A stretch of DNA of 64,000 nt from Granulosicoccaceae sp. 1_MG-2023 (GTDB lineage: Bacteria; Pseudomonadota; Gammaproteobacteria; Granulosicoccales; Granulosicoccaceae), in the NCBI GenBank assembly GCA_030546905.1, contig JAUOPI010000009.1, forward strand, positions 1 through 64,000, given 5' to 3'. Under the pieces are notes generated by a model, which made no database searches, was not told the origin of the DNA, and saw only the letters and a list, made by a program, of their open reading frames with translations. Made by a program: the position numbers and the translations under genes. Below are positions 1 to 9,027 of this stretch, one piece after another; within the stretch, counting starts at the first letter, position 1; every line of letters begins with the position of its first letter.

Positions 1-40
1 GCATTGAATGCCCCGTTTTTTTTGCCTGCCAGACCGATAC

Positions 41-3000
41 TCAGAGCAGGATCTGCTCCAGGCCGCCACGGTTGGCCTCGTCGAGGAAGCTGTTTGCCCA
101 GTCCTCGCCAAGCTCGGACTTGGCGATTTCCACCACAATATAGTCTGTTTCCAGACCGCTTTCTTCCTCATAGCGGGCCAGCCCCTGCATACAAGCCGGG
201 CACGATGTGAGCATTTTCACTTCGCCCTGTTTAACCGTTTCCTGACCGGTCAGTGACTTGATGCCTTTGTGGATTTCCTCGGCCTTGCGGAACTTGACCT
301 GTGTGGCCACATCCGGACGCGAAACGGCAAAAGTCCCCGCTTCACCGCAACAGCGGTCAGATAATGCAACCTTGTCATTAAGCAGTGCACGGCTGACCTT
401 CATCGGGTCATAGGTTTTCATCGGAGAGTGACAGGGGTCGTGATACAGATACTGACGCCCCGGCACATCTTCGACCGCGAAGCCTTTTTCCATCAGGTAT
501 TCGTGGATATCCAGCAAACGGCAACCTTTGAAGATCTGCTCGAACTCGTATTTGAGCAACTGATCCATACAGGTACCGCAGGAGACGATCACGGTTTTAA
601 TATCGAGATAGTTAAGGGTATTGGCCAGACGATGGAACAACACCCGGTTCTCGGTACTGATCTGCTGCCCTTTGGCAATATCGCCCGACGCAGTTTGCGG
701 ATAACCGCAGCACAGATAACCCGGCGGCAATACGGTTCTTGCACCGGACTTGTAAAGCATCGCCAGGGTGGCCAGACCGACCTGACTGAACAGGCGCTCG
801 GAACCGCAGCCGGGGAAGTAGAACACCGAATCCGAATCATCGTTAACCACTTTCGGGTCGCGCAGAATCGGGATGTAGCGGGCATCTTCCACGCCTAATA
901 AGGCACGCGTGGTTTTGGCCGGCAACATGGACGCCTTGGGCAGCTTGCGGTTCACAAAATGCACCACCTGCTCCACGACCGGACGCCCGCCGGTGGTGTC
1001 CGGCGGCGCGGCTTTCTGTTTGCCCATGACCGGCAACAGTTTGAAGGCATCCGCAGCCAGACGCTGTCCCTTGAAACCCCAGTCGATCATCGACTTGCGC
1101 ATGACCTTGATGGTGGTCGGGTCTTTAACATTGAGGAAAGCCATGGACGCCTTGGTGGCGATACTGGACTTGCGCCGTCCGCGTTCGAGCAGGATCTTGC
1201 GCATTTCCACGGTCACATCGCCGAAGTCGATATTCACCGGGCAGGGATTCAGGCAGCGGTGACAAACCGTGCAGTGATCGGCCACGTCGTTCATTTCATC
1301 GAAATGACGAATGGACAGACCACGCCGGGTCTGCTCTTCGTAAAGAAAGGCTTCGATAATCAGACCGGTGCCGAGAATCTTGTTTCGCGGCGAATAAAGC
1401 AGGTTGGCACGCGGCACGTGCGTAGTACAGACAGGCTTGCATTTACCGCAACGCAGGCAGTCTTTGATGCTGTCATTCAGCGCATCCAAGGCACTTTGTT
1501 CGAGAATCAACGCTTCCTGTTTCAGCAGCTGCAATGAAGGCGTATAGGCTTTTTCCAGGCCTGAGCCAGCCAGCAGCTTGCCGCGGTTAAAACGCCCTTC
1601 CGGATCGACCTTCTGCTTGTATTGTGCAAACGCATCGACCACGTCCTGATCCAGGTATTGCATTTTGGTCAGGCCGATACCGTGTTCGCCGGAAATTACG
1701 CCGTCGAGTACACGCGCCAGGTCCATCACCTCATCAACAATCCGCTCGGCTTCATGAAGCATCTCGTAGTTATATGAGTTGACCGGAATATTGGTGTGTA
1801 CATTGCCGTCGCCGGCGTGCATATGCAGCGCGACAAACAACCGCGCCGGGCGTAAATCCGCGTGAATAGCATCGAATTTTTTACGTACCGGTTCGAACTG
1901 CGCGCCGCTGAAAATATCTTCCAGCGTCTTCGCGACCTGATCCCGGTAGGAAACGCGACGCTCCTTGGTCAGCAGTGATTGCGCCAGGGCATCGGCGTCG
2001 GGCTCAACCGTCTCACCGGCCAGAATCTGCAGAAACCGTTTGTTGGATTTCTGCATGGTCGCGAGCATGCCGGTCCATTCATCACGGATCGCACCGAGTT
2101 TTTCCAGGGCGACGAGACGCTTGTTGGCCAGAATCTCACGGTCTTCGGTATTGGGATCCTGATTCGGTACGGCCGCGTCGCTGCGGGTCGCTTCGGACAG
2201 ATAATCACTGATCGCGCTGATCATGGTGATTTTGTTCTTCAGCGACTGAACGATATTGATCCGTTCGATACCTTCGCTGTACTCGGCCAGGCGGTCGAGC
2301 GGAATCACCACGTCTTCGTTAATCTTGAACGCGTTGGTATGGGCGGCAATCGCTGCCGTGCGCGAACGGTCGGCCCAGAATGACTTGCGTGCTTCTTCGC
2401 TGACCGCAATAAAGCCCTCGGCACCGCGCATATTGGCCAGTTGCACCACATGTGAGGAAGCCGCGGCCAACGCATCGGCGTCGTCGCTGACGATATCGGC
2501 CAACAGCAGCATTTTCGGCAATTCGCCGCGTGAGGCCTTGGGACTGTATTTCACCGCTTTGATATAGCGGTCATCCAGATGCTCCAGACCGGACAGCTTG
2601 ATGCTGTCAACGCTGTCGATGTAATCCTTGATCTCAACAATTGCCGGCACGGCCTGGCGCAGGTCCTTGCCGTAAAATTCCAGGCAGATGGTGCGGATGT
2701 TGTCCGGCATGCGGTGCAGGATGAAGACCGCCGACGTGATCAGGCCATCGCAACCTTCTTTTTGTACGCCCGGCAGCCCGCCGAGAAATTTATCCGTGAC
2801 GTCCTTACCGAGTCCTTCCTTACGCAAGGCCGCGCCCGGGAAGGTCAGCAGTTCCGGCTCACCGACCGCAGTCTGCCCGTCTGCAGCCAGACGCTGCACG
2901 CGGAATTGCACGGTTTCCTGATCGTGGATCTTGCCCAGATTGTGGCCGATGCGGGTCACTTCCGACCAAACGCCTTCGGCCGTGACCATCTTCCATGACA

Positions 3001-3898
3001 CCAGATTATCCAGCGTCGTGCCCCACAACACGGCTTTCTTGCCACCGGCATTCATGGCGATATTGCCGCCGATAGTCGATGCATCCTGCGAGGTGGGATC
3101 GACCGCGAACACCAGCCCCTGCGCGGAGGCGGCCTCGGCCACGCGGCGCGTCACCACGCCTGATTCCACAGCAATCGTGGAGACCTCGCCTTCCACGCCT
3201 TCGAGCCGGGTTTTCGTCACCGGACCGATATGGATGAGCTTTTCGAGATTGATTACCGCCGAATCGGGGTGCAGCGGAATGGCGCCACCGGTATAGCCGG
3301 TACCGCCACCACGCGGAATAATGGTCAGCCCGAGCTCGATGCAAGCGTTGACGATCGCCGCCATTTCCTGCTCGGTATCCGGGGTCAGCACCACAAACGG
3401 GTACTCAACGCGCCAGTCGGTCGCGTCTGTGACGTGTGATACCCGCGCCAGTCCGTCGAAGTGGATATTGTCCTTGTGTGTGACTTTTTCCAACCGCGCA
3501 CGCACTTTTTTCCGCAAAACGCCGGCATGACGGAAGTTTTCTTCAAACGTGGTGACCGCCTGACGCGTTCGCGTGACCAGCTCGGCGGCGTCCATATTGC
3601 CCTGCAGACGCATTTCAACGGCCGCCAGACGGTCATGCATACCTTTAATCAGGGTCTGCAGACGCGAGGGGTTTTCCAGCAGGTCGTCCTGGATATAGGG
3701 ATTGCGGGTAACCACCCACATATCGCCGAGGACTTCGTACACCATCTTTGCCGAGCGCCCCGTTTTGCGCTGCGAACGCAGGGTTTCGATCAACGCCCAG
3801 GCTTCTTCGCCGAGAAAGCGAAGCACGATCTCTCGATCGGAAAAGGACGTGTAGTTGTAGGGGATCTCGCGCAGGCGGGCCGATGCGTTTTCGCTCAT
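41..3898 (-). CDS. DUF3683-type FAD-linked oxidase / Fe-S oxidoreductase, YdiJ-like
   Basis: Giant two-part flavo/iron-sulfur dehydrogenase of 1285 residues, probably oxidising a 2-hydroxy acid; E. coli YdiJ, a shorter relative, is a D-2-hydroxyglutarate dehydrogenase. In order: an N-terminal helical extension of DUF3683 type (about residues 1-170), an FAD-binding PCMH domain with the glycine-rich [13 protein letters not shown] segment, an FAD-oxidase C-terminal domain containing [12 protein letters not shown], two ferredoxin-type clusters ([11 protein letters not shown] and [12 protein letters not shown]), then CCG-type Fe-S oxidoreductase repeats ([26 protein letters not shown]). The reading frame stays open 41 codons upstream, but ATG at 3898 ([13 protein letters not shown]) matches the family start. 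It is a single-gene unit reading away from rpsI. The substrate is inferred, not shown. Confidence 0.88.
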   Translation of the reverse strand: MSENASARLREIPYNYTSFSDREIVLRFLGEEAWALIETLRSQRKTGRSAKMVYEVLGDMWVVTRNPYIQDDLLENPSRLQTLIKGMHDRLAAVEMRLQGNMDAAELVTRTRQAVTTFEENFRHAGVLRKKVRARLEKVTHKDNIHFDGLARVSHVTDATDWRVEYPFVVLTPDTEQEMAAIVNACIELGLTIIPRGGGTGYTGGAIPLHPDSAVINLEKLIHIGPVTKTRLEGVEGEVSTIAVESGVVTRRVAEAASAQGLVFAVDPTSQDASTIGGNIAMNAGGKKAVLWGTTLDNLVSWKMVTAEGVWSEVTRIGHNLGKIHDQETVQFRVQRLAADGQTAVGEPELLTFPGAALRKEGLGKDVTDKFLGGLPGVQKEGCDGLITSAVFILHRMPDNIRTICLEFYGKDLRQAVPAIVEIKDYIDSVDSIKLSGLEHLDDRYIKAVKYSPKASRGELPKMLLLADIVSDDADALAAASSHVVQLANMRGAEGFIAVSEEARKSFWADRSRTAAIAAHTNAFKINEDVVIPLDRLAEYSEGIERINIVQSLKNKITMISAISDYLSEATRSDAAVPNQDPNTEDREILANKRLVALEKLGAIRDEWTGMLATMQKSNKRFLQILAGETVEPDADALAQSLLTKERRVSYRDQVAKTLEDIFSGAQFEPVRKKFDAIHADLRPARLFVALHMHAGDGNVHTNIPVNSYNYEMLHEAERIVDEVMDLARVLDGVISGEHGIGLTKMQYLDQDVVDAFAQYKQKVDPEGRFNRGKLLAGSGLEKAYTPSLQLLKQEALILEQSALDALNDSIKDCLRCGKCKPVCTTHVPRANLLYSPRNKILGTGLIIEAFLYEEQTRRGLSIRHFDEMNDVADHCTVCHRCLNPCPVNIDFGDVTVEMRKILLERGRRKSSIATKASMAFLNVKDPTTIKVMRKSMIDWGFKGQRLAADAFKLLPVMGKQKAAPPDTTGGRPVVEQVVHFVNRKLPKASMLPAKTTRALLGVEDARYIPILRDPKVVNDDSDSVFYFPGCGSERLFSQVGLATLAMLYKSGARTVLPPGYLCCGYPQTASGDIAKGQQISTENRVLFHRLANTLNYLDIKTVIVSCGTCMDQLLKYEFEQIFKGCRLLDIHEYLMEKGFAVEDVPGRQYLYHDPCHSPMKTYDPMKVSRALLNDKVALSDRCCGEAGTFAVSRPDVATQVKFRKAEEIHKGIKSLTGQETVKQGEVKMLTSCPACMQGLARYEEESGLETDYIVVEIAKSELGEDWANSFLDEANRGGLEQILL

Positions 3899-4056
3899 CG
3901 TAGACTCAGTTGCCGTAGTAAATCGGAAAATATAAGAGGGATTAGGAACTGCAAGCTGACCATTGTATCGGTCGGCGCAACAGCTTGCAAAATTGCAAGA
4001 CTCTACCTGAACGAGCTGCAATCACATGACAGCAATGGGGACTTTTGCTATCGCGG

Positions 4057-4092
4057 GCAAAAAGCAGAAAGGCCCGATTCCGGGCCTTTCTG
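4057..4092 (-). terminator. Rho-independent terminator of rplM-rpsI
   Basis: A perfect 12-bp stem (4065-4076 with 4081-4092) closes a 4-base loop. On the minus strand it is followed by CTTTTTGC, a classic U-tract. It lies about 50 bases after the rpsI stop. On the plus strand the following TTTC is weaker, so the minus direction is the main one. Confidence 0.9.
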
Positions 4093-4143
4093 TTTCGGTA
4101 GGGCTCAACACGGCCAAACCCCGCGTTGATAAGTACCGCGGTA

Positions 4144-4536
4144 TTAACGTTTCGAGAACTGAGTGGCGCGGCGTGCTTTGCGCAGACCCACTTTCTTACG
4201 TTCAACCTTACGTGAATCGCGGGTCAACAGACCGGCGCGACGCAGCGGAGAACGCAGTTCTTCGTTATAAGCCAGCAGTGCGCGGGCGATACCGAGACGG
4301 ATGGCACCGGCCTGGCCGCTGTCACCGCCGCCTTCAACAGAGATGTTGAAGTCGAATTGTTCTACGGCTTCCGCTGTTTCGAGCGGCTGACGCACGATCA
4401 TGTGCGCAGTCTTACGACCGAAATACTGCTCAAGCGGTTGCTTGTTGATAGTGATGTTGCCTGAACCGGCACGCATGAAAACACGGGCGCTGGAAGTTTT
4501 GCGGCGACCGGTTCCGTAATACTGTTGTTCTGCCAT
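4144..4536 (-). CDS. rpsI: 30S ribosomal protein S9
   Basis: Ribosomal protein S9 (uS9), 130 residues, the same length as in E. coli. It binds 16S rRNA in the small-subunit head, and its basic tail reaches toward the P-site tRNA. Diagnostic features are the N-terminal [14 protein letters not shown], the central [13 protein letters not shown], the [14 protein letters not shown] block and the C-terminal [17 protein letters not shown] ending in the conserved Lys-Arg. It follows rplM by 19 bases and shares its promoter, as in most bacteria, and is followed by a strong terminator. Confidence 0.98.
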   Translation of the reverse strand: MAEQQYYGTGRRKTSSARVFMRAGSGNITINKQPLEQYFGRKTAHMIVRQPLETAEAVEQFDFNISVEGGGDSGQAGAIRLGIARALLAYNEELRSPLRRAGLLTRDSRKVERKKVGLRKARRATQFSKR

Positions 4537-4555
4537 GATCTATCTCTCTGCTGTC

Positions 4556-4984
4556 TCAGATTTCGAGGGGCTGCGGCTGTTGGGCTGCATGTTGGTGCTC
4601 AGCGCCTGCGTAAACACGCAGTTTGCGGAACATCGCACGACCCAGCGGGGTTTTCGGCAACATGCCTTTAACCGCGATCTCGATGATGCGTTCCGGGGCT
4701 TGCTGCTGCATTTTCTCGAAACTGACAGATTTCAGACCGCCGATGTAGCCGGTATGACGGTGATACATCTTGTCTTTTGCTTTGTTACCGGTCACACGTA
4801 CTTTCTCGGCATTGATGATCACGATGTGATCGCCGGTATCAACGTGCGGCGTATAAGTCGGTTTGTGCTTACCACGCAGACGGCGAGCTACTTCGGTCGA
4901 CAGACGACCAAGTGTCTTGCCTTCTGCATCAATTACGTACCACTGACGGGTTACCTCAGCAGGTTTGGCACTGAAGGTTTTCAT
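4556..4984 (-). CDS. rplM: 50S ribosomal protein L13
   Basis: Ribosomal protein L13 (uL13), an early-assembling 23S rRNA-binding protein. From ATG at 4984 the product is 142 residues, the E. coli length, beginning MKTFSAKP and including [38 protein letters not shown] and [16 protein letters not shown], ending [11 protein letters not shown]. The frame is open 11 codons further upstream, but that extension is not conserved, and a GGAG lies 6 bases before the chosen start. First gene of the L13-S9 operon. Confidence 0.98.
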   Translation of the reverse strand: MKTFSAKPAEVTRQWYVIDAEGKTLGRLSTEVARRLRGKHKPTYTPHVDTGDHIVIINAEKVRVTGNKAKDKMYHRHTGYIGGLKSVSFEKMQQQAPERIIEIAVKGMLPKTPLGRAMFRKLRVYAGAEHQHAAQQPQPLEI

Positions 4985-5050
4985 CCCAGGCTCCAAAATG
5001 TCAAAAGTCGAAACCACCGCTTAAGATGGCTTCACACGGAAAAGCGCGGC

Positions 5051-5079
5051 AGTATAAGTTCTTCCTCGCGCCCTTTCAA
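5051..5079 (-). promoter_or_regulatory. Sigma-70-type promoter of rplM-rpsI
   Basis: On the minus strand TTGAAA (5079-5074) and TATACT (5056-5051) are separated by exactly 17 bases. This near-consensus -35/-10 pair lies 66 bases upstream of the rplM start codon, as expected for a strongly expressed ribosomal operon. Confidence 0.75.
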
Positions 5080-5194
5080 GCGCAAATACACATCTATCCC
5101 AAAAGAAATAGTTATGACTCACAATCTGCGAATATCTCTATCCCTTTGTAATAGGTTCACAGTCCGCCACATTCATAGATAATGATACAAAGTG

Positions 5195-5330
5195 ACAGAC
5201 AGAACACAGCGCGGCTGGATCGCCGCGCTGAAACCACCAAAGGAGGATGGAGGAGGAAACAATAAGACTGGCAGCCCAGGAGCTGAACCAGCTGATTGGC
5301 AGAACCGCCACAAATGAGCGGTTCGCCGGT
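5195..5330 (-). ncRNA. Candidate small RNA B with CCUCC-rich motif and hairpin
   Basis: Minus-strand element that repeats the layout of its neighbour. A 19-base pyrimidine/purine-free-of-pairing stretch (TTTCCTCCTCCATCCTCCT, plus 5241-5259) is followed by GGTGG and then a 9-bp hairpin (5207-5215 with 5222-5230) and a U-rich but interrupted tail (TGTGTTCTGTCTGTC). Upstream lies a second inverted repeat, GAACCGC/GCGGTTC (about 5303-5325). I see no clear promoter of its own, so it may be processed from read-through of candidate A. No conserved reading frame covers it. The boundaries are approximate. Confidence 0.45.
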
Positions 5331-5361
5331 AATAAAAAGATGCGGCCGAGGAGGCCGCATC
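5331..5361 (-). terminator. Rho-independent terminator ending candidate sRNA A
   Basis: Stem GATGCGGCC (plus 5339-5347) pairs with GGCCGCATC (5353-5361) around a 5-base loop. On the minus strand it is followed by TTTTTATT. Only the minus strand has the T-run, which supports transcription in that direction. Confidence 0.75.
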
Positions 5362-5417
5362 AAATCCACCGTAGGAGGATGGAGGAGGAAACCTTTTGTG
5401 TCAGTGACACTGTGTTG
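5331..5417 (-). ncRNA. Candidate small RNA A with CCUCC-rich motif and terminator
   Basis: A predicted transcript of about 87 nt on the minus strand. It starts just after a -10-like element and begins with a short self-complementary region (CAGTGTCACTG). It then exposes TTTCCTCCTCCATCCTCCT (plus 5373-5391) and ends in a perfect 9-bp hairpin with TTTTTATT, a Rho-independent terminator. The pyrimidine motif is complementary to Shine-Dalgarno sequences (AGGAGG). This is the architecture of trans-acting Hfq-type sRNAs with an anti-SD seed. The call rests on the layout and on the near-identical tandem copy next door; I cannot name the family. Confidence 0.55.
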
Positions 5418-5423
5418 CTGACA

Positions 5424-5452
5424 ATGTTACTCCGTGCTCGTCAACAACTCAA
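5424..5452 (-). promoter_or_regulatory. Predicted promoter of the tandem sRNA region
   Basis: TTGAGT (5452-5447) and TAACAT (5429-5424) on the minus strand have a 17-base spacer, each matching 4 of 6 consensus positions. They place a start near 5417, giving a transcript of about 87 nt up to the terminator at 5331. Confidence 0.4.
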
Positions 5453-5611
5453 ATATTCGCCTTTCGTCTAACGCCCTTCCTGAAGCGTTGAATTCAATAT
5501 AGCGCCTTGCTGCAGGGCAGTAAAGCCCTGCAAGATAACTTTTCTGCAATATTTCACATTTCTATTGCTTTTCGGCGCGCAAGCGCATCAGACCAAGCAT
5601 CAACCACGCCA
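5453..5611. other. Intergenic stretch with inverted repeats
   Basis: No credible gene. It holds an 8-bp inverted repeat around 5511-5532 (TGCAGGGC/GCCCTGCA), a GCAATA/TATTGC inverted repeat at about 5546-5569 and an AACGC/GCGTT pair near 5470-5490. None has a good T-run on either strand. They may be structured 3' sequence of the OsmC-family transcript or part of a longer precursor of the small RNAs. Confidence 0.4.
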
Positions 5612-6028
5612 TCAAAGGCTGACAATCTCATAGCTGTGGGTGATCTCGGCCGACTTTTCGAGCATCTTGCTGGCCGAACAGTATTTGTCCGCTGACAGAC
5701 TGACCGCGCGTTTGACATGATTCTCGGCCAGATCCCGGCCTTTGACTACGAAGTGGACATGGATCTTGGTGAAGATCTTGGGGATCTCCTCTGCACGCTC
5801 GGCTGTAATAGTCACCTCACAGTCATCTATATCCTGCCGGGCCTTCTTGAGCATCATCACCACATCAAAGGACGTGCAGCCGCCCAGACCGAGTAACAGC
5901 ATCTCCATCGGCCGTGCGCCCAGGTTACGTCCGCCGAACTCCGGCGCGCCATCCATCACTATAGAGTGACCACTCTCGGTTTCGCCTACGAAACTCATGT
6001 GATCCAGCCATTTAACCCGTGCGCGCAT
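5612..6028 (-). CDS. yhfA: OsmC/Ohr family protein, YhfA-like
   Basis: OsmC-fold protein of 138 residues. Family members such as OsmC and Ohr reduce organic peroxides with two cysteines. Here they are present as CTSFDVVMML and KYCSASKMLEK, with ARPMEMLLLGLGG before the first, the pattern of the YhfA subgroup. ATG at 6028 (MRARVKWLDHMSF) is preferred over the upstream in-frame start because it matches YhfA and has a GGGGAAG ribosome site. It is divergent from crp, and the same neighbourhood (trpD, trpC, crp, this gene) occurs around Pseudomonas vfr. The physiological substrate is unknown. Confidence 0.85.
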   Translation of the reverse strand: MRARVKWLDHMSFVGETESGHSIVMDGAPEFGGRNLGARPMEMLLLGLGGCTSFDVVMMLKKARQDIDDCEVTITAERAEEIPKIFTKIHVHFVVKGRDLAENHVKRAVSLSADKYCSASKMLEKSAEITHSYEIVSL

Positions 6029-6055
6029 GATGCTTCCCCGTTTCAGATTGCTCAC

Positions 6056-6071
6056 TGTGACGCCGGTCTCA
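6056..6071 (+). promoter_or_regulatory. Candidate Crp-binding site between yhfA and crp
   Basis: TGTGA-N6-TCTCA matches the Crp consensus TGTGA-N6-TCACA at 9 of 10 positions. It sits in the divergent yhfA/crp region about 130 bases upstream of crp, so autoregulation is a reasonable inference. No binding data are implied. Confidence 0.45.
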
Positions 6072-6199
6072 AATCCGGAGAAACAGTGAAGAAACCGAAA
6101 ATTCTGCCGAAGAAATTACCGACATACAACGAATAAATCACGAAGCGGGCATGACCTGTTTCGCGAATAACAATTTTGAAGTCGGAGATTCAAAGGATA

Positions 6200-6838
6200 A
6201 TGCTACCGTTACGCGCAATTACTAAACAGGCTGAGTGGCTCGAGACTTTCCTGCGTCACAGCCACCGCAGACAGCACGCGGCCAAGACCACCATCATCCA
6301 CCACGGAGACGAGCCGGATACACTGTATTACATCGTCAGCGGTTCGGTGAGCGTTGTTATCGAAGACGACGATGGCCGTGAGATCGTGCTGGCTTACTTG
6401 AACAAGGGTGACTTCTTCGGTGAAGTCGGCCTCTTTGACGAAGAGAGTCAACGCAGTGCCTGGGTCGTCGCACGCAGCAAGTGTGAGCTGGCCGAGATGA
6501 ATTACGAACAGTTCAAACGTCTGGCCAACCAGTCGCCGGATATCCTCTTTGCCCTCTCCTCCCAGATGTCTTCACGTCTGCGCAGAACCAGCACCAAAGT
6601 ACGCGATCTGGCATTTCTTGATGTCACCGGCCGGGTTGCTTCCACCCTGCTGGATCTGGCCAAACAACCTGATGCCATTACCCATCCGGACGGCATGCAG
6701 ATCCGCATTACCCGCCAGGAAATCGCCCGTATCGTCGGCTGCTCCCGTGAGATGGTCGGCCGGGTACTCAAAGAACTGGAAGAACGCGGCCTGATCCACG
6801 CCCGCGGCAAAACCATGGTGATCTACGGAACCCGTTAA
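6200..6838 (+). CDS. crp: cAMP receptor protein Crp/Vfr
   Basis: Global cAMP-responsive transcription factor, 212 residues from ATG at 6200 (AAAGG just upstream); a TTG at 6176 would add 8 unconserved residues. The cyclic-nucleotide-binding beta-barrel has [10 protein letters not shown] with Gly74 and Glu75 and the following Arg85-Ser86, equivalent to the E. coli cAMP contacts Gly71, Glu72, Arg82 and Ser83. The C-terminal helix-turn-helix reads [24 protein letters not shown], close to Vfr. It should bind TGTGA-type sites; one lies upstream of its own start. It is followed by a bidirectional terminator facing trpC. Confidence 0.95.
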   Translation: MLPLRAITKQAEWLETFLRHSHRRQHAAKTTIIHHGDEPDTLYYIVSGSVSVVIEDDDGREIVLAYLNKGDFFGEVGLFDEESQRSAWVVARSKCELAEMNYEQFKRLANQSPDILFALSSQMSSRLRRTSTKVRDLAFLDVTGRVASTLLDLAKQPDAITHPDGMQIRITRQEIARIVGCSREMVGRVLKELEERGLIHARGKTMVIYGTR

Positions 6839-6855
6839 ACGGCGCCGAAAGCCCA

Positions 6856-6888
6856 CAAAAAAGGCAGCCTCAAGGGCTGCCTTTTTTA
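6856..6888. terminator. Bidirectional terminator between crp and trpC
   Basis: Stem GGCAGCC (6863-6869) pairs with GGCTGCC (6875-6881), flanked by six A residues on the left and six T residues on the right. It is a good intrinsic terminator on both strands for the convergent crp and trpC genes. Confidence 0.85.
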
Positions 6889-6890
6889 TG

Positions 6891-7688
6891 TCAGAAGAAC
6901 AATGAACGTAAATGCGCGCCGGGATCGGCTTCGCGCATAAAGGCCTCGCCGACCAGAAACGCATTCACATCGTGCTCACGCATGGCCTGCACATCCTCAC
7001 GCGCGAGAATCCCGCTTTCGGTGACCAGCAGCGTGCCCGACGGCACCTGTTCCAGCATGCGGTAGGTGGTGTCCAGCGACACATCAAAGGTACGCAGATT
7101 GCGGTTGTTTATACCCAGCAGATCCGGCTCCAGCGCCAATGCCCGCGCCAGCTCCTGTTCGTCATGGGTTTCGACCAGCACATCCATGCCCAACTCGCGG
7201 CTGCAGTCATAAAGCGTACGCAGCTGCTGATCGTCCAAGGCGGCTACGATCAGCAGGATGCAATCGGCGCCCAGCACCCGCGACTCAACGATCTGATAGG
7301 GATCGATCATGAAATCCTTGCGGATCACCGGCAAAGCACAGGCCGCGCGCGCCTCTTGCAGATAGCGGTCATGGCCCTGAAAAAAATCACGGTCGGTCAG
7401 TACCGACAAACAGGCCGCGCCACCCGCCTCATAGCTGCAGGCGATCTCATCGGGCACAAAGTGCTCACGGATTACGCCCTTGCTCGGCGAGGCTTTTTTG
7501 ATCTCGGCGATCACCGCCGCCTCACCGGCCTCAATCCGCGCCTGCAAAGCACCCCGGAAGCCCCGCAAAGCCGGGGCCTCTGGCAATTTTTCGCGCAGCG
7601 CCTGCAAAGGCACGGCGGCGGCCGCATCGGCGATCTCCGCCTGTTTGCGGGCGATGATTTTTTTTAATACGTCAGGTGTGTCAGTCAT
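6891..7688 (-). CDS. trpC: Indole-3-glycerol phosphate synthase
   Basis: TIM-barrel enzyme that closes the ring of CdRP to form indole-3-glycerol phosphate, the fourth step after chorismate in tryptophan synthesis. It has 265 residues. Diagnostic blocks are [13 protein letters not shown] (catalytic Lys), [35 protein letters not shown] and LVTESGI. It is the stand-alone TrpC form without fused TrpF. ATG at 7688 ([10 protein letters not shown]) is chosen over an unconserved 25-codon upstream extension. It lies 4 bases after the trpD stop and so is co-transcribed. trpG and trpE are not in the window. Confidence 0.96.
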   Translation of the reverse strand: MTDTPDVLKKIIARKQAEIADAAAAVPLQALREKLPEAPALRGFRGALQARIEAGEAAVIAEIKKASPSKGVIREHFVPDEIACSYEAGGAACLSVLTDRDFFQGHDRYLQEARAACALPVIRKDFMIDPYQIVESRVLGADCILLIVAALDDQQLRTLYDCSRELGMDVLVETHDEQELARALALEPDLLGINNRNLRTFDVSLDTTYRMLEQVPSGTLLVTESGILAREDVQAMREHDVNAFLVGEAFMREADPGAHLRSLFF

Positions 7689-7692
7689 GGGT

Positions 7693-8712
7693 TCAGAATG
7701 CGTTGGATTTTTTGACCAGCGCCTCAAGCCGGCCCAGAGCCTGACCGTCGGCGATGACCTCACGGGCCCGGCCTATCCCTTCGTCCAGCGTTTCGGCCAG
7801 ACCGGCGGTATAAAGCGCTGCGCCGGAGTTAAGCAGAACCGCATCCAGCGCCGCACCGGGCTGATTCTGCAGGGCCTCACGGATCATACCGAGGCTTTCC
7901 TGCGGGCTGTTGACCTGAATCGACTCCAGCGGGTGCAGATGCAGACCGAATTGCGCCGGATCGATCTCGAAACGGGTGATTTCCCCGTTCTTCAGCTCCG
8001 CACAACGGGTTTTGCCGGACACGGTGATTTCATCCAGCCCGTCATCGGCGTGCACCACCATCACCTGCCTTGCACCGAGGCGTTTCATCACTTCGGCCAT
8101 GGTCTCCAGCAGGGCATCGGAAAACACCCCGAGCAGCATATTCGGCGCACCGGCCGGATTGGTCAGCGGGCCGAGCACATTGAAGACCGTACGTATGGCC
8201 ATTTCCTTACGCGGGCCAATGGCATGACGCATGGCACTGTGGTGCAAGGGCGCGAACATAAAACCGACGCCGACTTCATCAATACACTCAGCGACCTGCT
8301 CCGGGCTCAGCTGCAGATTGACGCCGGCCGCTTCAAGCAAATCCGCGCTGCCCGAGGCGCTCGACACCGCGCGGTTGCCGTGCTTGGCGACCTTGCCGCC
8401 GGCGGCGGCCACCACAAAGGTGCAGGCGGTGGAGATATTGAAGGTATGTGAGACATCGCCACCGGTGCCGACGATATCGACCACATGATCGCCCTTGACG
8501 GTGACCGGCGTAGCCAGCTCACGCATGACGCCCGCTGCAGCGGCGATTTCGCCGACCGTCTCGCCCTTCATACGCAGCGCGACAAGAAACCCGCCGATCT
8601 GCGCGTCACTGGCCTCGCCTGTCATAATCTGACGCATCACAGCCTGCATTTGCTCAGTGCTGAGATCCTTGCCGTCCACGACGGCAGCCAGCGCCTGCTG
8701 AATAGTCATCAT
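7693..8712 (-). CDS. trpD: Anthranilate phosphoribosyltransferase
   Basis: Transfers phosphoribose from PRPP to anthranilate. It is a 339-residue stand-alone TrpD. Visible motifs are the PRPP-binding VDIVGTGGD and NISTACTFV, the [21 protein letters not shown] block, and [11 protein letters not shown]. Two adjacent ATG codons (8712, 8709) can start it. First gene of the trpD-trpC pair. Confidence 0.96.
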   Translation of the reverse strand: MMTIQQALAAVVDGKDLSTEQMQAVMRQIMTGEASDAQIGGFLVALRMKGETVGEIAAAAGVMRELATPVTVKGDHVVDIVGTGGDVSHTFNISTACTFVVAAAGGKVAKHGNRAVSSASGSADLLEAAGVNLQLSPEQVAECIDEVGVGFMFAPLHHSAMRHAIGPRKEMAIRTVFNVLGPLTNPAGAPNMLLGVFSDALLETMAEVMKRLGARQVMVVHADDGLDEITVSGKTRCAELKNGEITRFEIDPAQFGLHLHPLESIQVNSPQESLGMIREALQNQPGAALDAVLLNSGAALYTAGLAETLDEGIGRAREVIADGQALGRLEALVKKSNAF

Positions 8713-9027
8713 GCTGTCCTGCTCCTTACTTTTTGCAGAAATGTCGCTGAGTAAAGTGCGCCGGCACGCGGCCGATGCCCGCTAAAGCGGCATCGCAATG
8801 CACGGCTGCGGACCGCGACCAGAGCCGACCCGCCGACGCTACCGAAGTAGGCCAGTTTATCAGTTATCCGCGACAGTGGCTGCAAACGCGGCCGCAGCAC
8901 AGGGCGCAAGCCGTGCAAACTGCCGCAAGAGCGCGCATTCCTGATAGAATAACGCCCGCCTTGTGCGCACCCACCGGGCCGGACGAGTTATTGCCCGCAC
9001 ACACGCATCAACCAGTTGGGACGACTT
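8713..9027. other. Divergent intergenic region trpD/fumarase
   Basis: A 315-base gap between divergent genes. I see no conserved gene. A -10-like TAGAAT at 8945-8950 (plus strand) has no good -35. On the minus strand TTGCAG and TGATAA at a 17-base spacing near 8861-8886 could serve trpD. No attenuator-like Trp-codon leader peptide is obvious. Confidence 0.3.

Noticed and set aside
5207-5392. Plus-strand CsrA-sequestering RNA (GGA motifs in loops and linkers)
   Set aside because: The GGA motifs are real, but no plus-strand promoter or T-run terminator was found, while the minus strand has both. Kept only as the alternative in the main finding.
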